Positions 1 to 8,494 of a DNA stretch of 64,000 bases are shown here, piece after piece; positions within the stretch are counted from its first letter, which is position 1; each line of letters begins with the position of its first letter. The notes beneath the pieces were generated by a model, which saw only the letters and a list, made by a program, of their open reading frames with translations, did no database searches and was not told the origin of the DNA. The stretch lies in NCBI GenBank assembly GCA_028289425.1, contig JANQPL010000010.1:1-64000 (forward strand), read 5' to 3'. This DNA is from Alphaproteobacteria bacterium (GTDB lineage: Bacteria > Pseudomonadota > Alphaproteobacteria > JANQMY01). Made by a program: the position numbers and the translations under genes.

Positions 1-1159
1 TATCCCAAAAGGCATTTAACCGATCTTGCCGCGACGAGGTGTTGATGTATTCGCCACCAAAGATCAGCGTATGGCCGATGCCGCCGGTGTCAAATTCGCT
101 GACCAAGTTCCCTGACACAATAAGATTTTGGCGGTCTGTTGCATCAACATATCCATCCAACGTGACCTCATCGGGCGTAGCCGCCTGATTGTAACCTGAA
201 GCGTAGAAGTTGCTATACAGCTTGTCATAATCGCCATAGAAGACGCCCACATTTGCCTTCAAGTAATCCGTGAACTCATGCTGCAAAGCCGCGCGGAAGA
301 GATGCGCTTCAAGCTCATGAAAGTTCAGTTCTTCATCACCAAAGACGATATCTTGGAAGGCTTCCACCGGACGGCCATCCGCACCCGTTGGAATACCGCG
401 ATCAATAAAGCGATCATGGTTTATGTATTCGTAGGATACATCCAGCGTTGTGGATGAACCGATCTTGAGCCGGCCGGTCGGGTTCACGCCGAACCGATCC
501 CCATCATAGAAGTCTCTATGATTGTTCAAGTTCTCATACATCGCATTGATGCGGATCGCAGCATTGTCGCTTACGGCGTAGTTGCCATCCAGCTCAAAGC
601 CAAATTCGCCAAATGTGTCGACACCCGCTTTGTAACCCAGGAACGCCTCGCCAATGACACCTTTCTTCGTCACGCGGTTCAGAATGCCGCCTGTGCCGCC
701 ACGTCCGAATAAGAGCGCATTCGGGCCGCGAAGAATTTCTATCTGCTCCAGATTGTAGAGTGGACGGTAATACTGGACGTCGTCCCGAAACCCATCAATG
801 TAGAAGTCAGCCGTTGAGCGGACCCCCCGAAACACAACGGCGTCCCGGTGCCCCTCACCCTGTGACGTATTCACACCCGGTGTGTAGTCGATAATTTGGC
901 CGATGCTTGTAAAACCCCGTCGTTCGATTTGGTCAGCGGTGACAATTGAAAGACTTTGCGGAACGTCGATGATCGGCGTCGGTGTTTTCAGCGCATTGAC
1001 CTGATCCTGCTGCAGTACCCGGCCCGTGACGATGATTTCATCTTTCGCCTTTACCTCAGCCGAGCCAGCATCGCCGGCGGTCTGAGCCATCGCCAAAGGC
1101 GCAGCGAACGTGAGAGAAAGCGCAGTAGCGCCCATTAGTCGCGAAAATAAGCGTGTCAT
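1..1159 (-). CDS. TonB-dependent siderophore receptor (5' part; runs off the window)
   Basis: Outer-membrane gated channel that imports ferric siderophores using TonB/ExbBD energy. It is absent from the ORF track because it has no stop inside the window. I read it on the minus strand from ATG at 1159. Residues 1-25 form a signal peptide ending AMA-Q. A TonB box DEIIVTG lies at about 40-46. The plug domain follows, with IDVPQSLSIVT, DYTPGVN and the strongly conserved LRGPNALLFGRGGTGG, then the first barrel strands. DGFRDDVQYYRPLYNLEQ resembles catecholate receptors of the Fiu type. About 386 of an expected 650-750 residues are visible. A Fur-box-like palindrome lies about 80 bases upstream. 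The family is certain; the ligand is inferred. Confidence 0.9.
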   Translation of the reverse strand, partial: MTRLFSRLMGATALSLTFAAPLAMAQTAGDAGSAEVKAKDEIIVTGRVLQQDQVNALKTPTPIIDVPQSLSIVTADQIERRGFTSIGQIIDYTPGVNTSQGEGHRDAVVFRGVRSTADFYIDGFRDDVQYYRPLYNLEQIEILRGPNALLFGRGGTGGILNRVTKKGVIGEAFLGYKAGVDTFGEFGFELDGNYAVSDNAAIRINAMYENLNNHRDFYDGDRFGVNPTGRLKIGSSTTLDVSYEYINHDRFIDRGIPTGADGRPVEAFQDIVFGDEELNFHELEAHLFRAALQHEFTDYLKANVGVFYGDYDKLYSNFYASGYNQAATPDEVTLDGYVDATDRQNLIVSGNLVSEFDTGGIGHTLIFGGEYINTSSRQDRLNAFWD

Positions 1160-1234
1160 TGTTTGAAATAACCCCCAATAATTCTTTTACCCGTAACATC
1201 TGAAAAGGCGCCCGCTTGCGCTCACCCAGATGTG

Positions 1235-1253
1235 AATGCGAATGCTTCGCAAT
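1235..1253. promoter_or_regulatory. Fur-box-like inverted repeat
   Basis: The core TGCGAA-TGC-TTCGCA (1237-1251) is a perfect 6-3-6 palindrome. Extended to 19 bases around G1244, seven of nine outer pairs match. It lies about 80 bases upstream of the siderophore-receptor start, where an iron repressor site is expected. Alphaproteobacterial Fur/Irr sites vary, so the assignment rests on symmetry and context. Confidence 0.5.
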
Positions 1254-1585
1254 TGCTGGTATAGTATGTGAGAGTGCGAGTCAATTGCACAGATGTCACA
1301 CGGCCTTAACAAGCAGCCGAGCTGCAAGTCGGAGTCGGGAAACAAACCACAACGGCAATGGGGTCACGGGTGATCGTCCTATGACTGTTCCCGGCGCCCA
1401 GAGCGTCTTGCGGCCAGAGGACGAATGCCTGCTTTTCGGCCAAAAACTAACCAACCCATGAGTAGGCTGTGTCGCTGACCGTTCAGGGCAAAGCTTCTTT
1501 GAAGCGGTTGGGAACAGTTGGGTGCGGCTTCGGTACGGTGACCAAACCATCACCATGTCTGTATTGTGACCGACGCCCTTGATCT

Positions 1586-1667
1586 AAACATACGGCTGGG
1601 GGAAGCCTTGGCGGTGAGTTTTCCGAACCGCCGGGCGGCGGCCAAATCCACGGACGCCGGTATGTTT
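1586..1667. repeat. Long-range inverted repeat with internal hairpin
   Basis: AAACATACGGC (1586-1596) faces GCCGGTATGTTT (1656-1667), which is its reverse complement apart from one extra base. Between them GGCGGT and AACCGCC can form a second stem. The whole could fold as a roughly 80-nt branched structure. No function is recognised. Confidence 0.4.
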
Positions 1668-1727
1668 GGGATGAGGCACCTGATTTATCGGGGCCTAAAT
1701 AGGTCCTCTGTATACAAATTTTAAGTA

Positions 1728-3695
1728 CTAGGACGGGCTGTCGCTCACCACGCAATAGCCTTCCCAATCGCCGGCCCCGGTGACCTGATCACGCGCCCAC
1801 CCGGCCGTGCCCGTGAAACTGTCACCGTCATCGGCAAGCGTCAGCACAATGCCGCCGGAGCCAAATTCGGTCGTCCAATGTCCCCGCAGCGTGTTCTGAC
1901 GAATGCGACCGACGATAATCCCAGGCTTTACCCCTCTGCTGCGCTGATAGGTGCCCGTGACTTTGTTTCCCCTGACAGAAAGCCACACATTGCCCGACTT
2001 CTTGGATTGCCAATGTCCATTGAAACCGTCGCATCCCGCCAATTCTGCACCTTCAACGATAAGCGGCATCTTGCCGATTTCCACGCCGCCCAGAACCGGT
2101 CCGGAAAACAACCGCACCGTATAAGTGCCCGGCATTGTGGGGGCTTCCAACATAACCTCCGACCGCTTGGGCGCTTCTGTCTCGTGTTCCACGATGGCCT
2201 CCAGGTGACGCCGTTGTACGGGCCCAGTCGGTTCACGATTGGCCGCCACTCGCGGCAAACCATCCCGGTAAATACCGATCCAGCTTCCTCCGGCGGCAAA
2301 GCACATATTGTTGGAACCCCGCGTGCGGATCGTGACCGCCTCGCCGGGCCGGTAGCTGGCATATTCCCCGGACAGCTCAACGGGGGGGCTGTCTTCCAGG
2401 TCCACCGCAAGAATACGGTCGCGAAGCGTCGTCACTTGTTGGCGCAAGTCCTGATCGGCGAGGCCATCAAACCGGTTCGCCGCAGCCGGATCTTGCGTGG
2501 TGTTGCGTTCTTTACTGGCGGAGCACCCGCCACGCATGCCACAGAAATCAAGCTTGGCGATGGCGTGACGAATTTTCTTGGCGGCATCCTTTGACTGACG
2601 GCGTTCCAAAGCGGCGCACGGGTCTTGCGTCATTGGATCGGCAAGGGCCAGTTGCCAATCGGGTTTTTTTTCAAGACGATCGAGCACCGCCGTAATCCGC
2701 GCCATGTACAGCATGGCCTCTCCCACCGCATCGCCTAGCCCCTGCCAGGCACGATAAATTTCAACTTGGCCCGTGCGCGAGATTTCTTTGGCCGAACCGA
2801 TGGGCCCCACATGCTCGCGCTGTTTTTCTCGGATGAGACCGGTGGCGTCCGTCACATTGCCGAGCACAATGGCCAGCGTCCTGACCCGCCAAAGTCCCTC
2901 CGAAAGACTGTCGTAAGGGAGCGAGGTTTCCGCCGCCGCAAAGTCGATGTCGTCCGCCAAGCGATGAATGTGCCGCTGACGCCACTTCAGCCACTCTTCC
3001 AGATCCGCGAGGCCGCGCATTTCATTCGGCGGATCATTGATGAGCGTCGACAGTTTCCGAAACTCAGCGGCGATGGTCGAAATTTGATCGCGGGCCGATC
3101 GGCGAAATGCCCGCTTCATACGTTCCATGGCCGCATGGTCCTGGTCGTCGATGATGGGCGGCTCTTCAGCAAGCTGGCCCCTTTGTTCGAGCATGAGAGC
3201 CAATTGCTCAAGCTCCGCATACGCTTCGGATTTTTCCGCGCAATCGACGATTGGACACGACATGGCGCTGCAATGCTCGCCACGCTGTAGCACCATGCGT
3301 GCCAGACCATGAATTTCACCGTATACGGACATATGATCCACATCGCCCGACTCGTTGGCGCACGCGCCCGCTTCATTGGATGCAAGCGCCATCATCTGCG
3401 GCACGCGGCAAAGCTCCTCCCGCGAGCACGCCATACGCCACGCAGCCAGGCGGCGCGTAAATCCGTGGGCAAGCGCACCTTCCGACCGGGCAAACCTTTT
3501 GGTGAGAGAGTCGAGCGCAAAGCAGGCATCGCAGCCGACCGACGTCGACAAGATTCTCTGTAGCTGCGCCCGGTCGATTGCGGTCGTTTGTGGCCTAAGC
3601 GATCCGGACCCGCCGGCTGCAAAAAAAGACAGGGACAGAGCAGCGGCCAAAATTACCGCGGCACCCACACTTGCCAACGCAAACCCCGCCTTCAT
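1728..3695 (-). CDS. Large exported or membrane-anchored hypothetical protein
   Basis: 655 residues, not recognised. Residues 1-28 are a hydrophobic signal or anchor (LASVGAAVILAAALSLSFF), so most of the chain is periplasmic. The first 400 residues are mainly helical and contain several paired cysteines (CDACF, CSREELC, CSAMSCPIVDC), compatible with disulfides outside the cytoplasm. The last 200 residues look beta-rich: a segment with LSGEYASYRPGEAVTIRTRG and PGTYTVRLFSGP reads like an immunoglobulin-like fold, and the last 100 residues (GHWQSKKSGNVWLSV...GTYQRS) like a lipocalin-like or GyrI-free beta barrel. The gene stands alone. A composite palindromic repeat lies upstream. The function is unknown. 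Confidence 0.8.
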   Translation of the reverse strand: MKAGFALASVGAAVILAAALSLSFFAAGGSGSLRPQTTAIDRAQLQRILSTSVGCDACFALDSLTKRFARSEGALAHGFTRRLAAWRMACSREELCRVPQMMALASNEAGACANESGDVDHMSVYGEIHGLARMVLQRGEHCSAMSCPIVDCAEKSEAYAELEQLALMLEQRGQLAEEPPIIDDQDHAAMERMKRAFRRSARDQISTIAAEFRKLSTLINDPPNEMRGLADLEEWLKWRQRHIHRLADDIDFAAAETSLPYDSLSEGLWRVRTLAIVLGNVTDATGLIREKQREHVGPIGSAKEISRTGQVEIYRAWQGLGDAVGEAMLYMARITAVLDRLEKKPDWQLALADPMTQDPCAALERRQSKDAAKKIRHAIAKLDFCGMRGGCSASKERNTTQDPAAANRFDGLADQDLRQQVTTLRDRILAVDLEDSPPVELSGEYASYRPGEAVTIRTRGSNNMCFAAGGSWIGIYRDGLPRVAANREPTGPVQRRHLEAIVEHETEAPKRSEVMLEAPTMPGTYTVRLFSGPVLGGVEIGKMPLIVEGAELAGCDGFNGHWQSKKSGNVWLSVRGNKVTGTYQRSRGVKPGIIVGRIRQNTLRGHWTTEFGSGGIVLTLADDGDSFTGTAGWARDQVTGAGDWEGYCVVSDSPS

Positions 3696-3769
3696 GTGTC
3701 ATCTCCGGCCGAAACGGCCCTCCCGCAACGCAGCCCCAACATGGAACACCGAAATGAGGCCGTGGTCAT

Positions 3770-3873
3770 AGAGCGCGATCAGGTTAAGTGGAATCCGGTT
3801 AACCGTCCGATCGCGCGACCAACGGTGAATCATAGGCATGATCATTTTTCATGGAAATATGATCATGCCTTAG
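3770..3873. repeat. Composite palindromic intergenic repeat, family A, copy 1
   Basis: Two modules are joined. Module 1 begins AGAGCGCGATCAGGTTAAG and ends TTAACCGTCCGATCGCGCGA, forming an imperfect palindrome. Module 2 is GGCATGATCAT (3835-3845) facing ATGATCATGCC (3859-3869), a perfect 11-bp stem. The second copy at 10211-10326 has the same modules in the same order. The type resembles the AGAGCATGATC palindromes frequent in Rhizobiales-like genomes. Confidence 0.85.
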
Positions 3874-3922
3874 TATAGGCGGAAATAAAGATCCGTGAAC
3901 CGATCAGATGACCGTGCCGCGA

Positions 3923-4447
3923 TTACGCGCGGGCCCCGGCCAACTTTTTTTGCTTCGACAAGGCATCGACTTTGGCCGCGGCCAGGTAGAGATCGTATCC
4001 CAAGATCATATTGACGTTGTCACCGTCCGCAGACAGAGGGAGCCGAAGCCAAAAGACGAAAAGATTGCCCTTTTCTCGCCAGGTGACAGGCGCCACTCCC
4101 TGGGCGGGCCGTTTTTCCGACACCACGCGGGCATGGGCCGACATCCAATAGTCCCGGTATTGGCCAAAATCGATCTCCGAGAGCGATTTTCCGGTGATTT
4201 CTTCATCTAGGACGTCCCGGATCCCGGTGCCGGCCAGGCGCACCGAGAGGTCGCCGTCGCCGGCCACATTGAACAACAATATGGTCGGCAAATGGCGTTT
4301 CAGGTGCTGAGGTTCCACATCCGCCCGGCTGGGCATGGGGCGGCCACGGCGCAACTCCTGCCAGTAATCGAAAACGTCTTTTTGCTCCGTGAGAATGAGC
4401 TGACGGCGAAACGTCAGTTGCCAGCGATCGATCGTATCATCCCGCAT
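3923..4447 (-). CDS. PAS_5-type (PF07310-like) domain protein
   Basis: A stand-alone PAS-like protein of a family nearly confined to Alphaproteobacteria. It has no output domain, so it is probably a cytoplasmic sensor or adaptor. Characteristic segments are FDYWQELRRGRPMPSRADVEP near the start, LSVRLAGTGIRDVLDEEITGKSL in the middle, and FVFWLRLPLS near the end. The ORF track starts at a GTG (4495). I prefer the ATG at 4447, which begins MRDDTIDRWQL and has AAGGGG seven bases upstream. That leaves 174 residues, normal for the family. MucR is encoded just upstream on the same strand, but the gap of about 150 bases argues for separate transcripts. Confidence 0.8.
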   Translation of the reverse strand: MRDDTIDRWQLTFRRQLILTEQKDVFDYWQELRRGRPMPSRADVEPQHLKRHLPTILLFNVAGDGDLSVRLAGTGIRDVLDEEITGKSLSEIDFGQYRDYWMSAHARVVSEKRPAQGVAPVTWREKGNLFVFWLRLPLSADGDNVNMILGYDLYLAAAKVDALSKQKKLAGARA

Positions 4448-4597
4448 TTCCAGCCCCTTGGAAAAACACGTACGGTTTGAAGCAAAAAAATCCACAACAA
4501 GACGCGCCTCAAAGAACTCAGCAGAATTTCGGCTAAGATCTCGACGAAAGCGACGGCTTTTTATTTGGATGTTGCCAAATAATCGGCAGCACCTGGA

Positions 4598-5032
4598 CTA
4601 GCCAGTTGCTTCGGCCATCTTCTTTTTCTTTGGCCGCCCTTTTTGTCCAAGGCCCATTTCTTTTGCCAAAGCAGATCGCGCTTCCGCATAACGCGGGGCG
4701 ACCATTGGATAATCTTTCGGCAGCCCCCATTTTGCCCTGTATTCGTCTGGGGACAGATTGTAGTGAGTGCGCAAGTGCCGTTTTAGCGACTTGAACTTCT
4801 TACCGTCCTCCAAACAAATCAAGTAATCAGGCATGATTGACTTCTTGATGTTGATGGCCGGGCGCCGCGGTTCCGGTGCCACACCGGCTTCTACATTGCG
4901 CGTTGCTTGATTAAGGGCCGAATAGACCTGCTGAATAAGGCTCGGTAATTCCTGGGCGCCGATCGTGTTGTTGCCAACATACGCGGAAACAATTTCCGCT
5001 GTCATATCGACCAAGTCCGCCTTGTCTTCCAT
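4598..5032 (-). CDS. MucR/Ros family zinc-finger transcriptional regulator
   Basis: DNA-binding regulator that recognises AT-rich targets and acts in a nucleoid-protein-like way in Alphaproteobacteria. It controls exopolysaccharide, motility and cell-cycle genes in relatives. The 144-residue length is typical. The N-terminal oligomerisation part (TAEIVSAYVGNNTIGAQELPSLI) is followed by the prokaryotic zinc finger CLEDGKKFKSLKRHLRTH. In this finger the second cysteine of the C-x2-C pair is replaced by aspartate, as in many MucR proteins. The tail DEYRAKWGLPKDYPMVAPRYAE is diagnostic, and the C-terminus is basic (GRPKKKKM). The upstream 250 bases are AT-rich, fitting autoregulation, which is common in this family. 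Confidence 0.95.
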   Translation of the reverse strand: MEDKADLVDMTAEIVSAYVGNNTIGAQELPSLIQQVYSALNQATRNVEAGVAPEPRRPAINIKKSIMPDYLICLEDGKKFKSLKRHLRTHYNLSPDEYRAKWGLPKDYPMVAPRYAEARSALAKEMGLGQKGRPKKKKMAEATG

Positions 5033-5281
5033 AAGAATATCCCCAATTGGCGACCATTGTTTTTATATAATTTATGGTTACTATTTCAAATAATCAAGAC
5101 GCCAAAGCTTTTATACACATGATTTGCCCAAGTGTTCAAGAAATTACTTTGGCTCTTTGTTAACCTCTATTAACGAAAACGCCCGAAAGTGGCCCACGAA
5201 TATATCGCGATCATTTAGAGGTCAGCGTAGAATGGGGTTTTGTTGCTTTGCAGCACTCACCAACGCAAGTATAGAGCAGCT

Positions 5282-6256
5282 CTAAAGAGCGGTTCTTGGC
5301 GCTTGATAGGGTTTTGTCGCATTACGGCGCTCCCAAATCCACATCCCAATAAAGTGCAAGAAAAGAGCGACCGCGAGCACGCCCAAATCAAGCAAATCGA
5401 TCGTGGTGGAAGGATCGTACAGTATAGACGGTACGTTAAAGTCGCCGGCCGCGTAGCCCACTATAGAAAAGCTGAAGATGTTGTTGGCCAAGTGAAACCC
5501 GACAGCCTGTTCGAGACCGCTGCTGCGCAATACTAAGAATGTCAAATAAAGGCCCACCAGAATATAGATGGCGAGCGCTGTATTCCCGCCCGCGCCTATT
5601 TCCGGATTGGCCAGGTGCAACAAGCCAAACAGCGTCCCGGGGATAATCAGCCGGACCAAATAAACGCGGGTGACCAGACCGACTGCTTGCAATAAGTAAC
5701 CCCGGACGATGACCTCTTCCGTCAGCACCTGAAACGTGGTCAGGACCAGCACGATCGGCAGGAAGAACAGAAAAGCGCCTGGTTGAAGCGATACTTCCAA
5801 CGACCCCGGAAAAGCGAAGAACTGGATCAGCGTGGCCCCAGTCAAAATGACGGCGAGGACCCAAAAGCTGCGCCAAAAGTCTCCGTACCGAAACCGGCCA
5901 AAGGCTGTCAGATAAGTGCGCCACGGACGCCGGTGGATCAGCGGAAAAAGGATCCGCGCAGAAATCAGAAATACAATCAGCGACGCCATCAACACGACGA
6001 ATTCCAACAGCGCATCGCGGATCGCTTCAGGTGTCGAAAAATCGCTTCCCGGTGCTAAGACCAGCCCGCCGAGATTGGTCGGCGTGAATTGCTGCAAAAC
6101 GAGAAACACCCCAAGCAGCAGAACGAACCCAACAGCAATGAAGGACGCGAACGACAACAAATATCGCCACCAGTCGTTCTTGCCGGCCCGCGCCAAATCC
6201 GCAAAGTCGCAATGGGCGCCGTCAACGATGTCTGTATGCTGCAAATCCCCCTCCAC
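5282..6256 (-). CDS. CPBP (CAAX protease-like) intramembrane metalloprotease
   Basis: Polytopic inner-membrane protein of the Abi/CPBP (Rce1-like) group. The three signature motifs are present: EEVIVRG (E180, E181, R185), FGLLH (210-214) and HLANN (about 262-266). These form the glutamate-histidine-asparagine active site. Eight or so hydrophobic segments start near residue 32, after a soluble N-terminal stretch. The 324-residue length is normal. The substrate cannot be told from sequence; bacterial members process peptides or confer self-immunity. No bacteriocin-like neighbour is visible, and the gene seems monocistronic. The 287 bases upstream hold no convincing ORF. Confidence 0.88.
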   Translation of the reverse strand: MEGDLQHTDIVDGAHCDFADLARAGKNDWWRYLLSFASFIAVGFVLLLGVFLVLQQFTPTNLGGLVLAPGSDFSTPEAIRDALLEFVVLMASLIVFLISARILFPLIHRRPWRTYLTAFGRFRYGDFWRSFWVLAVILTGATLIQFFAFPGSLEVSLQPGAFLFFLPIVLVLTTFQVLTEEVIVRGYLLQAVGLVTRVYLVRLIIPGTLFGLLHLANPEIGAGGNTALAIYILVGLYLTFLVLRSSGLEQAVGFHLANNIFSFSIVGYAAGDFNVPSILYDPSTTIDLLDLGVLAVALFLHFIGMWIWERRNATKPYQAPRTAL

Positions 6257-6543
6257 TGCGTGGCCCCTATTGTGGTGTGCGACCGGGTTCGGTCCATCAC
6301 ACTACTATTGACGAAATCGGTAAACACGAAATCAATGGTCGGTTACACGGTGATGACATGGCGGATCATCAGCGGGCGGCACCGCCCCGGCCCGAAAGTG
6401 TGTGGCCTTGTGTGCAGGTTGGCCAGAATTGGGTCATCTTTGTCGCGAGCCGCAGGGACGGGGGAATCCGCAGCGGATGTGGACAAAGCACGGGGCGGTG
6501 CCTAGCTCTTGCGTATGCGCCAATCAATCATCCGCGCACCTCA

Positions 6544-7314
6544 TCACGGTTTCCGTGGTTTGCTGACGATCGACACGGTGCGGCGGAGCCATGCGGCGTC
6601 GTGGGTAAATTCCTCGCCCAGAGACACGAGGTATTCGTCCAAAGCCGCTTCCAAGATCGCTTGGCTGGTTTTGCCAAGACTGGCGCCCGCATATTTCAAC
6701 CTCAGATACCGCGCTTCATCGAGCCTGAGCGTGATCGCGGTACGACGCGCCGAGGGCGCCCGAGCGCGCGAGACGATAAGCGTGCGCCCTTCTTCGTCAT
6801 TTTGCCCTTTTTCTTCGTCTTGGTCGTTTTCTTCAGGTTTTTGCTGCTGATTTTTTTTTGGCTGCAAACTTACAATGACGCTGCTGGGTTCCGATTTGTT
6901 GTCGTCCTTTCGCCGGCCGAATTTCGGCAGCACTGTGGGTGTCACGCGCGAAAACAGCGTACTGTCTGACGCGCGTGCCAATGCTTGCGCGCTCTTGGAC
7001 AGCAATCCGCCGGCTTGATGAGCGCGCGCGAGACTTTCCTCGGTACGCTGATCATCCATGCCATACTCTGTCTCAAGATCTAAAGAGGAGGGCGCAGGCT
7101 CGGGATTCTCGGGGGGGTGTGTCCAATTGGATGGCGCATTTGGGCTTTCAACAATGGAGTCGATGCGTTCTTGCATTTCCGGCGACACATCGTCGAACTG
7201 GGCCGGGCTTTCTGGAGCCGCCGGCGCTTTGTTGAACAGAGCAACCGGCGGTGCCGCTTCGCCTTTGCGCGCAAGAAGCCCCGCTGTCAAACTTGCAAAT
7301 CTTGGTTTCGTCAT
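6544..7314 (-). CDS. ParA-partner protein with C-terminal ribbon-helix-helix-like domain
   Basis: 256 residues, encoded 24 bases behind the ParA gene on the same strand, so almost certainly co-expressed. A short basic N-terminus (KPRFASLTAGLLARKGEA) is followed by a long, low-complexity, Pro/Glu/Asp-rich linker (about 24-185). The last 65 residues read like a ribbon-helix-helix: RRTAITLRLDEARYLRLKYA, then the helices SQAILEAALDEYLVSLG. Partners of ParA ATPases often carry an N-terminal basic peptide that stimulates ATP hydrolysis plus a DNA- or cargo-binding domain. This layout fits that plan. The assignment as a ParB-like or cargo adaptor is inference; there is no ParB CTPase domain. Confidence 0.7.
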   Translation of the reverse strand: MTKPRFASLTAGLLARKGEAAPPVALFNKAPAAPESPAQFDDVSPEMQERIDSIVESPNAPSNWTHPPENPEPAPSSLDLETEYGMDDQRTEESLARAHQAGGLLSKSAQALARASDSTLFSRVTPTVLPKFGRRKDDNKSEPSSVIVSLQPKKNQQQKPEENDQDEEKGQNDEEGRTLIVSRARAPSARRTAITLRLDEARYLRLKYAGASLGKTSQAILEAALDEYLVSLGEEFTHDAAWLRRTVSIVSKPRKP

Positions 7315-7338
7315 AGGAAGAACCCGATCTGTATATCT

Positions 7339-8094
7339 TTAGGCCCGGTTGGAGGTCATGGCCCGGCGTCCGAACGCCGGCGCATGGCGCGCCATTCCGC
7401 TGGCGGCCGCGCCATTGGCAGCCCCGAAGGTCCCGTCGGAGGACGTCAAGATCGCCCTATCGAGTTTGGCAAGCCGAAGGTCCAGATATTCCCACAACGC
7501 CGAAATCTCCTTTGCCGACCGGCCGTTCGGGCTTGCTTCCATGACCGTGCGGCCATCGATCATACTGGCGGCGAAATCCACCCGGTGGTGAATGTTGACG
7601 GGCGCGACCGTGCCGTGCTGCGACAGGGCCACGGCGGCTTCCGACGTGATGCGTGCCCGAGCGGTTGCTGCGTTGACCACGAAGATCATGGGTTTGTTCT
7701 TGGCTTCGACAATGTCGACAGTGGCGCCCACCGCCCGCAAATCGTGCGGACTGGGCCGTGTCGGCAACACCACCAGATCCGCAAAGTCGACGACTTCGGC
7801 GATGGCCCGAGTGACCGCCGGCGGCGTGTCGATCACCGCAAGGGAGAAGTTCTTTTCGCGAACCTGCTCCAGATTTTGAGCAAGGTTCGCAAATTCGGAA
7901 TGAATGAACACCGGCGTTTCAGCCGCCCGCACATTCCACCATTTGGCAAGGCTGCCTTGGGGGTCCATGTCGAACACCGCAACGGGACCGGCGCCGCACG
8001 CTTCGGCCTGAACCGCCAAATGGCCGGCCAACGTGGTCTTTCCCGACCCACCTTTCTGAGACGCAAAAACGATGACACGCATCGATGGAAGCAT
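7339..8094 (-). CDS. ParA family ATPase (orphan partition or positioning type)
   Basis: Cytoplasmic deviant-Walker ATPase that dimerises on ATP and binds nucleoid DNA non-specifically to position cargo. The deviant Walker A is KGGSGKTT (14-21), the switch I region FDMDPQGSLAKWW follows, and Walker B is LAVIDTPPAVT. The 251-residue length and absence of an HTH make it a short ParA, not a plasmid type Ia protein. It lacks the MipZ-specific features I know. GAGGAGG lies 10 bases before ATG 8094; the ATG at 8082 (MRVIVFAS) is an alternative. The gene precedes the RHH partner. It is not next to parB or gid genes, so it is probably a second, cargo-positioning system rather than the chromosomal one. 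Confidence 0.9.
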   Translation of the reverse strand: MLPSMRVIVFASQKGGSGKTTLAGHLAVQAEACGAGPVAVFDMDPQGSLAKWWNVRAAETPVFIHSEFANLAQNLEQVREKNFSLAVIDTPPAVTRAIAEVVDFADLVVLPTRPSPHDLRAVGATVDIVEAKNKPMIFVVNAATARARITSEAAVALSQHGTVAPVNIHHRVDFAASMIDGRTVMEASPNGRSAKEISALWEYLDLRLAKLDRAILTSSDGTFGAANGAAASGMARHAPAFGRRAMTSNRA

Positions 8095-8494
8095 GGCCCA
8101 AATTCCTCCTCAACACGGCGCACGGCAGCGCGCCTAAACAGTTCGGCCAACAGTCAAGTGTTTGTATACGGCTGAAAACGCCGGGCATCCCCGAGCGGTC
8201 ATCCACATCCGTCGCGGATCGATCCAAAAATGTGCGGTATCATGTCTGCTCCTGTCCAATTGGCGGGCGCACCGGTGTCACACCGATAAGCGTCGCGCGC
8301 CTGCGTGCTGCATCTTCCTGAAGGATGAGCACTTGCCTCACCTGTAAGCTGAATGACCTCCCAGCCACGGTCGTCATCAGCATGTTGACACTAAATGAAC
8401 AGAAATTAATGCGGTGTAAAACTGAGCATTTAAGGAAAATAATTCTGTAGACAAATTATCTAAACACTGACGATTTTAAAACACAGGTCAAGTT
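8095..8494. other. AT-rich intergenic region upstream of the parA-like operon
   Basis: 400 bases without a credible ORF. The part near 8380-8490 is clearly AT-richer than its surroundings (for example aattaatgcggtgtaaaa). It probably holds the promoter of the ParA pair and the terminator region of the DUF2336 gene, but I see no clear hairpin with a T-run. Confidence 0.5.

Larger units (their letters stand above)
1160..1727. other. Non-coding gap between receptor and exported protein
   Basis: The 568 bases hold the Fur-box-like site and, further right, a long inverted repeat. The short ORFs listed here overlap one another in both strands, lack ribosome-binding sites and resemble nothing I know, so I do not call a gene. 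Confidence 0.6.

Noticed and set aside
1296-1767. Two overlapping minus-strand ORFs (86 and 94 residues)
   Set aside because: No ribosome-binding site or motif; they overlap each other and the 655-residue gene's end.
7117-8175. 352-residue plus-strand ORF across the ParA gene
   Set aside because: Antisense shadow; the minus frame has the deviant Walker A and B motifs.
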